Below, one piece after another: positions 57,524 to 64,000 of a stretch of 64,000 bases of DNA. The position numbers were made by a program, and so were the translations under genes. The notes beneath the pieces are model-generated. The model was not told where the DNA came from and did not search any database. It worked only from the letters and a program-made list of their open reading frames with translations. The stretch is from Bradyrhizobium barranii subsp. apii (GTDB taxonomy: Bacteria > Pseudomonadota > Alphaproteobacteria > Rhizobiales > Xanthobacteraceae), in the NCBI RefSeq assembly GCF_011516635.5, contig NZ_CP096255.1, forward strand, positions 868,001 to 932,000, in the 5' to 3' direction. Position 1 is the stretch's first letter. Each line of letters starts with the position of its first letter.

Positions 57524-58180
57524 ATGACCTTCGTCCAGCGAGTGAAGCGTAAGCTGCTGCCGCCGCGAGAGGTTATTCAGGGGTACGAGAACCCGGAACT
57601 GGTTGAAACGATTTTCCTGAAGACAATCAACTACAACCCGGACAGCGACTGGCCGCTGGTCGCGGGCATAAACACGGTTCTGGATTTCGGCGGAGGCGCC
57701 GGCCTGCATTACAAGGTGGCGCGCCGGCAATGCCCGGACATTCGATGGGCGGTGGTTGAGACGCCAGCAATGGTGCAGCGCGCCAAGGAGCTTGGCACCG
57801 ATAGGCTGATGTTTTTCGAGCGCATCGACCAGGCCGCCGACTGGCTCGGCACTGTCGATCTCCTCCACTCGAATGGGGCCATACAGTAGGTCCCGGATGC
57901 ATCGGAGACCGTGAGAACGCTGTGCTCGGTTCGGCCGGCAACGTTGGCATGGTACCGCGTTCCGATCAGCGAAGAGACCCGGCGAGAGGTTCAGACATCG
58001 TACCTGAGCGACAACGGTCCAGGGTCGTCGCTCGCCTCCAGGGAGAAGCTCGTCAGATACGAGCGCAACTGGATCTCCGAGCAAGCATTCATCCAGGCTC
58101 ATGAGGGATTTCGCATCACTGAGCAGAGCCCGGATCCCACCGAGCGCGGCACGCAACAATTCAGGTTCGCGCGGGTCTAG
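57524..58180 (+). pseudogene. TIGR04325-like methyltransferase interrupted by an amber codon
   Basis: The frame encodes a SAM-dependent methyltransferase with NTVLDFGGGAGLHYKVAR (SAM motif near residue 50) and WAVVETPAMVQRAKELG. It ends at TAG 57887-57889 after HSNGAIQ. The same frame continues without shift as VPDASETVRTL up to the stop at 58178-58180 and holds the expected C-terminal half (WYRVPISEETRREVQTSYL, ISEQAFIQAHEGFRI). In intact relatives the TAG position is expected to be Tyr. About 218 residues result when the stop is ignored. These proteins are linked to surface glycan synthesis. Confidence 0.82.
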
Positions 58181-58203
58181 CTTGCGACAATACGGGGGGC
58201 GAT

Positions 58204-58938
58204 GTGTTTGACAGGTTTGCAGACTGGTTACGTCAGACGGCCTTTTTCTCGACGGCTATCGACATCGCGCGCCAGACGTTACCAGAGCCCGCGCTGATCT
58301 GGTTGCGCACGCAGATGGTGCGCAATCTCCGTGGAACGCCTGGCGAGGTGTTCGGCGAGATCTATCGTCGCAACGTCTGGGGTTACAAGGAAACCGCTTC
58401 CGGCGGCGGATCCACGCTGCACAATACCCAAAGGGTGCGAGAAAGCCTTCCTGGTCTGGTTGGCGACCTCGGGATCCGTACCCTGCTCGATTTGCCTTGT
58501 GGTGATTTTCATTGGTTGTCGAAGATCGAACTTCCAATTTCTCGCTACATTGGAGGAGACATCGTTCCGGAACTGATTGCGCGAACGGGTGACCAATACA
58601 GTCGCCCAGATCGCACGTTCCTCCGGATCGATCTCTGCAACGATCCGCTCCCGGAAGCTGACCTGCTGCTCTGCCGCGATTGCTTCATTCATCTTTCCGA
58701 AGAGATGATTTTTCAAGCAATCGACAACATTCGTCGATCCAACATCAAGTATCTCCTGACGACCACTTACCCGGCGGGCCGAAATCGTGCGATCCGCACG
58801 GGTGACTTCTTCTCCATCGATCTGAGCGCTCCGCCCTACAACTTCCCGCCGCCGATCAAGGTGCTGGACGATTACGTCCCACCGTTCGACCGGCGGCAAC
58901 TGGCGCTGTGGGAAATCGAAAGCCTGCGCAAAGTCTGA
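58204..58938 (+). CDS. Class I SAM-dependent methyltransferase
   Basis: This 244-residue protein has a methyltransferase domain with LLDLPCGDFHWLSK (SAM motif I near 96-109) and ADLLLCRDCFIHLSEE near 152-167. GTG 58204 has a G-rich ribosome site. It follows the amber-interrupted gene by 23 bases and could be part of the same unit. Codon use is visibly less GC-rich than in most neighbours. The acceptor is probably a surface sugar, but that is inferred from context only. Confidence 0.85.
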   Translation: MFDRFADWLRQTAFFSTAIDIARQTLPEPALIWLRTQMVRNLRGTPGEVFGEIYRRNVWGYKETASGGGSTLHNTQRVRESLPGLVGDLGIRTLLDLPCGDFHWLSKIELPISRYIGGDIVPELIARTGDQYSRPDRTFLRIDLCNDPLPEADLLLCRDCFIHLSEEMIFQAIDNIRRSNIKYLLTTTYPAGRNRAIRTGDFFSIDLSAPPYNFPPPIKVLDDYVPPFDRRQLALWEIESLRKV

Positions 58939-59022
58939 GGCGATGGCATGCCGTCTCGCGGCGAGGCTGCATCGGAGGATGAAACAACGGCGCGGAAAAC
59001 AACGAAAAATCAGAGCGATAAA

Positions 59023-59098
59023 TGGTGCCGCAAGAGGGATTCGAACCCCCGACCCCGTCATTACGAATGACGTGCTCTACCAACTGAGCTATTGCGGC
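59023..59098 (-). tRNA. tRNA-Thr, anticodon CGT
   Basis: On the minus strand a 76-nt cloverleaf with CCA: acceptor GCCGCAA, D arm GCTC/GAGC, anticodon stem CGTCA/TGACG with loop TTCGTAA (anticodon CGT), T arm GGGGG-TTCGAAT-CCCTC, and TTGCGGC closing the acceptor. The methyltransferase unit ends 84 bp away. Confidence 0.97.
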
Positions 59099-59198
59099 GA
59101 ACCCTGCCGGAACCCGCGCAATGCAGGTCCGGATACGCGCGCTCCTGATATCGGGCATGGCCCGAATTGGCAAGGTGGGGCGGGCTTCGAAATGTGCC

Positions 59199-60971
59199 TC
59201 ACGCGCCCCAGCGGGACCAGAATCCGCGCCAGCCGCCTGCCTGGGCCTTTGCATGGGTTCTGGGCGTGCCGATTTGTTCCGCAAATTCATCGCTCGGACC
59301 CTCGTCATCGATCCCGGGATCATCGGGAGCGCGGACGATGGGGATGACGGCCTGGATCGGGGCCGGCGCAGGCTTGCCGAGGTCGGCGCGGGTCCGGAAC
59401 ACCGGCGTTGCCGCCTCCGGCGATGATTCGGCCGCCTCAGGGGCGGGATTGACCGGCTCGGCCGGCGTGACCGCAGGCTCTTCCTTGGCGGCCTCCGCGG
59501 TCGTCTCCTTGGCCTCAGGGGGCGAATTGTCCTGTGCGGCGGGGACCGGATCCGCCGCAGCCATGGGCGGTTCCACCGGGGGTTCGCTCGGGGCTGCCGT
59601 CACCCGCTTCGGCGGCGGGGCAGCCAGCATGGCTTCCTCGAAGGCCGAGGATTCGATCGTGGCGCCCTTGTCGGAGGGCAGGCTCGCGACCGGCGTTTGC
59701 CACTGGAAGGCATCGAGACGGCCGGTGACCGGCGAGACCGGACGCCAGCGGTCGCTGACATAGCCGTCCGCGGTCCAGGCCGGATCGTGGCGGGCGCGCA
59801 CCGCGCGCAAGGTCCAGGCGCGGGCACGGCCGCCGTCGCCGTGCTCGGTGCGCTCGAGCTCGGCCATCAGCAGCGCGACGCGCTGGGTCGGATCATTGAC
59901 GTAAGGCGCCAGCACCGCACGCGCACGCGCGAACTCGGAGGCGTCGATCGCGGCGCGCGCGATCGCGAGCTGGCCCTCGACATGGCCCACCTTGTCGGCC
60001 GGCGTCTTGGCCGCCAGCGTCTCGACCCGCTGCAAGCGCTGCCGCGCGGAATCGCCGAGCTTCACATGCGCGTAGGCGTCGGCAAGATCCGGATGCGGAT
60101 TGGCGAGCCATGCGGCCTCGACCAGCTTCATGGAGCGGCGCACCTGATGCGCTTCGCTCTCGAACTTGGCCGCAAGCACCGCGGCCGGCACCAGCGTCGG
60201 CGCGAGCTTGATGGCCTCCATCACGCTCTCGCGCGCCACGTCGCGGTCCATGGTTTCCAATTCCAGCGCGCGGGCCGTGAGCAGCACGCCGCGCTGGCGG
60301 CGATAGGCCGCCTTGTCGATCAGACCCGCGGACAGATTCGAATCCAGGATCGCGAGCGCGCCGCTCCAGTCGCCGCGCGCGCAGCGGAAGCCGAGCACCG
60401 CGTGCGAGGCCCAGGTCGAGGACGGCGACAGCTTGATCGCTTCCTCCGCGATCATCACGGCGCCGACCGCATCGTCGGCGCGCTGCGCCTCGATGAACAG
60501 GCCGCGCAGGCCGAGCAGCCGGGTATCCTCGCGCTCGGCCATGACGCGGAAGACGCGCTGGGCCTCGTCGCGATTGCCTTCGAGCTGGGCCGACTGCGCG
60601 TGCAGCAGCAGTGCGAGCGGATCGTTCGCGGCCAGCCGCCGCGCCGTATCGGCGTGACGGCGGGCGAGGGCGGTATCGCCATGACCGATCGCGAGCAGGC
60701 CGTGGGTGATGGCATGGCGGCCGCGCGCATGGCGTTTCTCATGACGGCGGCGGCGCAGGCGTCCCGGCGCGCGCCAGATCATCGTCACGATGCTCCAGAC
60801 CAGCACGACCGCCGCTGCAAAGACGCCGAGCAGAAACACGAACCTCGGAAGCGTCGTTGACGCGCGGAAACTGCCCGCGGTCAGGACGAGATCGCCGGGC
60901 TGATCGGCAACCCAGGCCGCGCCGGCCGCCGCCAGCGCGATCAGGACGAGGAAGAGGACGATGCGAAGCAT
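59199..60971 (-). CDS. hemY: Haem biosynthesis HemY N-terminal domain protein
   Basis: This 590-residue inner-membrane protein has two N-terminal helices (IVLFLVLIALAAAGAAWVA near 4-22; FVFLLGVFAAAVVLVWSIVTMIW near 43-65) followed by long TPR-type helices typical of HemY. The C-terminal third is Pro/Ala/Glu-rich and disordered-looking. HemY supports haem synthesis by an uncertain mechanism and is not the protoporphyrinogen oxidase of Bacillus. It lies downstream of the mitofilin-like gene with a 37-bp gap. Confidence 0.92.
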   Translation of the reverse strand: MLRIVLFLVLIALAAAGAAWVADQPGDLVLTAGSFRASTTLPRFVFLLGVFAAAVVLVWSIVTMIWRAPGRLRRRRHEKRHARGRHAITHGLLAIGHGDTALARRHADTARRLAANDPLALLLHAQSAQLEGNRDEAQRVFRVMAEREDTRLLGLRGLFIEAQRADDAVGAVMIAEEAIKLSPSSTWASHAVLGFRCARGDWSGALAILDSNLSAGLIDKAAYRRQRGVLLTARALELETMDRDVARESVMEAIKLAPTLVPAAVLAAKFESEAHQVRRSMKLVEAAWLANPHPDLADAYAHVKLGDSARQRLQRVETLAAKTPADKVGHVEGQLAIARAAIDASEFARARAVLAPYVNDPTQRVALLMAELERTEHGDGGRARAWTLRAVRARHDPAWTADGYVSDRWRPVSPVTGRLDAFQWQTPVASLPSDKGATIESSAFEEAMLAAPPPKRVTAAPSEPPVEPPMAAADPVPAAQDNSPPEAKETTAEAAKEEPAVTPAEPVNPAPEAAESSPEAATPVFRTRADLGKPAPAPIQAVIPIVRAPDDPGIDDEGPSDEFAEQIGTPRTHAKAQAGGWRGFWSRWGA

Positions 60972-61008
60972 GGCGATCCCTATTACGCGCTGATTATTGC
61001 GCGAACCT

Positions 61009-62259
61009 TTACTGAGCAGGCTTGACCAGATCGGGCTTGGCGAGATCCGCCATGGCATCGTCGGCGAATTTGCGGGAGGCACCGAGCGCGGCGTCGCGCG
61101 CATCGGCCTTGTCGAGCCAGGCCTGTGCCGGTGCACGATCGGCCTCGGGCAGCGTCTTCAGCTCGCGCCGCGCTTCCGCGAAATCGTTGCGGAGCGCCGC
61201 CGCCGTCACCCGTGCGACGATGGCGCCGCGATCATTGCCGACGCCGTCGGTGCGCTCGATACGAACGAGTTTCGAGGCCCCCGCCTGGAGACGCTCGACG
61301 ATACCGGCACCGGCGGCCGGGGCTTCCGCCGGCGGCGAGAGCTTGGGCACGATGTTGAGCAGTTCGCGGCTCAGCGCGACCGGCGTTGGAATGCCTGACG
61401 ATGCAAAGGTGTCGAGCGGCTTCAGCATATCGGGCTTGGCCGCGAGCGACCGCGCCGCGGCCAATTGCGATTCGTAAGGATCGCCATGCCGAACCGCGAC
61501 GTCGAGCAGAGCCGCCGCCACGACATGGCGCAGCGGCTTGTCATTCGTCGCCTTGTTGTCGGCAATCTTCTCACCCTGCTGTGCGAGCTCGGCGCGCTCC
61601 GTCTTGCTGGCACGCTCCAGCTGCGCAATGCGGTCGCTGAGAGCGGCAAGATCAGGCGCTGCAGCGCGCGGTGCCGAGTTCACGTCGTTGGCGGTCTTGT
61701 CGGACTGTGCGCGCAGATTGGCGATGTCACTGCGCAAGGCACTTGCTGATTTCTCCAGTGCATCGATCCGCGCCACCACGGCCGGATCGGCGGCGGGCTT
61801 GCCCGCCTTGGCTTCGACCGCGGCGACACGTCCGCTGAGTGCGTCGACCGTCGCGCTCGTGACCTGCGGCGCGGCCGGCGGCGCCTCCACGGCGGGCCAG
61901 CCCAGCATCCAGCCGACGGCAATCACGATTGCGGCTGCGACCGCGCCGGAGAACGGCGCAATGACCCAGGGCGAAACCGGCGCCGACGCGGGAGCGGAAG
62001 CAACCGTGGTCTCCGCGTGCGCGGGCTCCGGGTCGGGCCTGGCCTCTTCGGATTTGGACTCTTCGACCGTGGCCTGCTCTTGCGCGGCCTGCTCTTGCGT
62101 GGCCTGCTCCGGCGTCGGCTGAACCTCCGGTTCGGCGGCCGCCGTTGGCTGCGGCTGGGTCGAAACTTCGGTTGCCTCAAGGTCGATGGTGGGCGGGGTG
62201 CGCTTGGCACGGCCTGACTCGGGAGCCAATCCTGCGTCTTCAGGCTTGTCGTCGGCCAT
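61009..62259 (-). CDS. Mitofilin-like (alphaproteobacterial Mic60, COG4223) membrane protein
   Basis: This 416-residue protein has an acidic, Gln/Glu/Ala-rich N-terminal region (EQATQEQAAQEQAT near 52-65), one membrane helix (APFSGAVAAAIVIAVGWMLGW near 99-119), a coiled coil (about 135-225) and a C-terminal helical mitofilin signature domain. In alphaproteobacteria this gene sits between hemD and hemY and helps shape inner-membrane folds, ancestral to mitochondrial Mic60. The domain order fits that role. Confidence 0.88.
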   Translation of the reverse strand: MADDKPEDAGLAPESGRAKRTPPTIDLEATEVSTQPQPTAAAEPEVQPTPEQATQEQAAQEQATVEESKSEEARPDPEPAHAETTVASAPASAPVSPWVIAPFSGAVAAAIVIAVGWMLGWPAVEAPPAAPQVTSATVDALSGRVAAVEAKAGKPAADPAVVARIDALEKSASALRSDIANLRAQSDKTANDVNSAPRAAAPDLAALSDRIAQLERASKTERAELAQQGEKIADNKATNDKPLRHVVAAALLDVAVRHGDPYESQLAAARSLAAKPDMLKPLDTFASSGIPTPVALSRELLNIVPKLSPPAEAPAAGAGIVERLQAGASKLVRIERTDGVGNDRGAIVARVTAAALRNDFAEARRELKTLPEADRAPAQAWLDKADARDAALGASRKFADDAMADLAKPDLVKPAQ

Positions 62260-62324
62260 CGTGACGGTTCCTCACACTCAAATGCCCTGAACGGACCCGA
62301 TCGCGTCGGATTCGGCCCGACCTC

Positions 62325-63086
62325 TTACGCCAAACGGGTCCGCAAAGCACGCTCCAAGGTATCAAATAGGGCATTTTCGTCCGGCGTCGCGGCCCCCAGA
62401 ACCTGCGACGCGCCGGCATCGCGCAGCACGCTGGCGACCGTCTCGGACAGGCAGCATTGCGGGATCGCCAGCGCCGAGATTTCGACGCCTTCGTCCCGTG
62501 CCGCATCCAGGAAGGCCCGTGCGCTGCGACGGGAGTAGTGCAGCACCGCCTCGATCCCATGGGCGGCAAAGCCATCGCAGACATCGCGCGGCAGGATCTT
62601 GACCGGAGTCATGCGATAGGTGGTCTGCGTCACCACGCTGAAGCCCTCCGCGCCGAGCTCGCCGCCGAGATCGCGCGACAGATCCGCGCCCGCGAGATAG
62701 AGCAGCGTGCTTTTCTTCTTCAGCAGCTTGTCGCGCGCGCTCTGCAGCACCTTGTCGCGCAAGGCCGCGGCATCGCCGCCGGCGACGATCACCTCGGCGA
62801 AGCCGGCGTCGCGCGCCGCGGCAGCCGTGTGCTCCCCGACCGCAAACAGCGGCAGCTCCAGGAGGCCAAGATTCTTCAAGCCAAGATCCTGCAATTGCGG
62901 CGCGACGGCGCGGATCGCGTTGGCCGACGTGACGATGATGGCGCCGTAGTCGGCCTCACTCTCGTCATGGAAGGCGACCGGCTCGAACTTGAGCATCGGG
63001 GCGAGCAGCACCACATGACCCCGCACCCGCAAATTTTCCGCCGTCGCCTCATTGTCGGGATGCGGCCGTGTGACAAGAATGGACAT
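62325..63086 (-). CDS. hemD: Uroporphyrinogen-III synthase
   Basis: This 253-residue enzyme closes hydroxymethylbilane to uroporphyrinogen III for haem, sirohaem and cobalamin. The two-domain HemD fold is seen: start ILVTRPHPDNEATAENLRVRG, ITVTSANAIRAVA-type segment IVTSANAIRAVAPQL and the later YSRRSARAFLDAA. ATG 63086 is chosen over a longer frame starting near 63125. It is the first gene of the hemD-mitofilin-hemY unit and is divergent from tsaD. Confidence 0.93.
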   Translation of the reverse strand: MSILVTRPHPDNEATAENLRVRGHVVLLAPMLKFEPVAFHDESEADYGAIIVTSANAIRAVAPQLQDLGLKNLGLLELPLFAVGEHTAAAARDAGFAEVIVAGGDAAALRDKVLQSARDKLLKKKSTLLYLAGADLSRDLGGELGAEGFSVVTQTTYRMTPVKILPRDVCDGFAAHGIEAVLHYSRRSARAFLDAARDEGVEISALAIPQCCLSETVASVLRDAGASQVLGAATPDENALFDTLERALRTRLA

Positions 63087-63237
63087 CGCTTGTGTTCCCG
63101 AACCACGTGGCGGTGACGCATTCACGAAGGCGACTGCGCGTGACGATTGCGCAAGTGGACCCCGGAATGCTACCGGACGTACCAGAACTCTGCTTTACGG
63201 ATGAGCGCAAGGGCGCAAATTGGATAACAATTCGCCA

Positions 63238-64000
63238 ATGCTGGTACTGGGCATCGAAACCACCTGCGACGAGACCGCCGCGGCCGTGATCGAGCGCGCG
63301 CCCGACGGCAGCGGCAAGATCCTGTCCAACATCGTGCGGTCCCAGATCGAGGAGCATGCCCGCTTCGGCGGCGTGGTGCCGGAGATCGCCGCGCGCGCGC
63401 ATGTCGACGTCCTCGACTGCATCATCGACCGGGCCATGCACGAGGCCGGCATCGACTATGCGCAGCTCAACGGTGTCGCAGCCGCGGCGGGGCCGGGGCT
63501 GATCGGCGGCGTCATCGTCGGCCTCACCACCGCGAAGGCGATCGCGATGGTTCACGACACGCCGCTGGTCGCGGTCAACCACCTCGAGGCGCATGCACTG
63601 ACGCCGCGCCTCACCGACGGAATTGAATTTCCCTACTGCCTGTTCCTCGCCTCGGGCGGGCATACCCAGATCGTCGCCGTCACCGGGGTCGGCCAATATG
63701 TGCGGCTCGGCACCACCGTCGACGACGCGATGGGCGAAGCCTTCGACAAGGTCGCGAAGATGCTGGGCCTGCCCTATCCGGGCGGGCCGCAGGTCGAACG
63801 CGCCGCGGCAACCGGCGATGCCACGCGCTTCGCCTTCCCGCGCCCGATGCAGGGACGGCCCGATGCCAATTTCTCGCTGTCGGGATTGAAGACGGCGGTG
63901 CGCAACGAGGCGAGCCGGTTAACCGAGATCGCGCCGCAGGATATCAGCGATCTCTGCGCGAGTTTTCAAGCCGCCGTGCTCGACTCGACGGCCGACCGGT
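63238..64000 (+). CDS. tsaD: tRNA N6-threonylcarbamoyltransferase TsaD (3' end outside window)
   Basis: The first 254 codons are present; the gene runs off the right edge. It transfers threonylcarbamoyl to adenosine 37 of ANN-decoding tRNAs. The ASKHA-type start [16 protein letters not shown] and metal-site HAHVD-like motif (ARAHVDVLD) are seen. Also present are [14 protein letters not shown] and [16 protein letters not shown], which are diagnostic. ATG 63238 gives the standard N-terminus. The 150-bp gap to hemD holds both promoters. Confidence 0.96.
   Translation, partial: MLVLGIETTCDETAAAVIERAPDGSGKILSNIVRSQIEEHARFGGVVPEIAARAHVDVLDCIIDRAMHEAGIDYAQLNGVAAAAGPGLIGGVIVGLTTAKAIAMVHDTPLVAVNHLEAHALTPRLTDGIEFPYCLFLASGGHTQIVAVTGVGQYVRLGTTVDDAMGEAFDKVAKMLGLPYPGGPQVERAAATGDATRFAFPRPMQGRPDANFSLSGLKTAVRNEASRLTEIAPQDISDLCASFQAAVLDSTADR

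Overview
The window is 64 kb of GC-rich chromosome from an alphaproteobacterium, most likely Bradyrhizobium or a close Nitrobacteraceae relative. The evidence is the sdhCDAB order, the tsaD/hemD/mitofilin-like/hemY cluster, a malonyl-CoA synthase, an IalB family protein, two TAXI receptors, many paralogous SDR genes, and the many short palindromic repeats between genes. No plasmid, phage or symbiosis-island genes are seen. Most of it is core chromosome, interrupted by one complete insertion sequence and several decayed genes.

Layout. 0-9.4 kb: SDR end, matB, a TauE/SafE permease, the succinate dehydrogenase operon sdhCDAB, and a hybrid histidine kinase. 9.4-15.6 kb: a BclA/YddA-like ABC exporter, an FkbM methyltransferase, a VOC protein, a small Pro-rich protein, and a Pro/Ala-rich OmpA protein closed by a very strong terminator. 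15.6-25.6 kb: mostly minus-strand metabolic genes (homocysteine methyltransferase-like, PhoA-like phosphatase, argG, PAP2, rlmN, ialB-like, dienoyl-CoA-reductase-like SDR) and a plus-strand quinone oxidoreductase. 25.9-33.7 kb: a Sel1-like membrane protein, two TAXI binding proteins, YkvA, phhB, phoD, an orphan response regulator and a Crp/Fnr regulator. 34-43.7 kb: typA, an amine oxidase, an operon of hydrolase/DUF2269/SDR-DoxX with a DCC protein behind it, a GNAT acetyltransferase, ppa, and yggT-DUF167-folD.

43.8-47.8 kb: tRNA-Ala(CGC), then an enoyl-CoA hydratase gene split by a 1051-bp IS630-family element with a TA duplication. Removing the element and one TA restores a 270-residue reading frame. 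A glutamine amidotransferase and an SDR follow. 48-54.7 kb: a minus-strand run of Tat-exported hydrolase, cytochrome P450, class III cyclase and TerB, and a divergent MFS transporter. 54.7-59.1 kb: two related Cys-rich secreted proteins, a polysaccharide deacetylase, a frameshifted small secreted protein, a TIGR04325-like methyltransferase gene broken by one amber codon, a second methyltransferase and tRNA-Thr(CGT). 59.2-64 kb: hemY, a mitofilin-like gene and hemD, divergent from tsaD, which runs off the window.

How the genes work together. sdhCDAB makes respiratory complex II. hemD and hemY belong to the haem locus, with the membrane-shaping Mic60 homologue between them. matB, the enoyl-CoA hydratase and the dienoyl-CoA-reductase-like SDR point to acyl-CoA metabolism. 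Two alkaline phosphatases of different folds (PhoA-like and PhoD) and a PAP2 phosphatase act in the envelope or periplasm. Nine REP-like palindromes and two copies of a 44-nt palindrome lie between genes, often at the 3' ends of convergent pairs.
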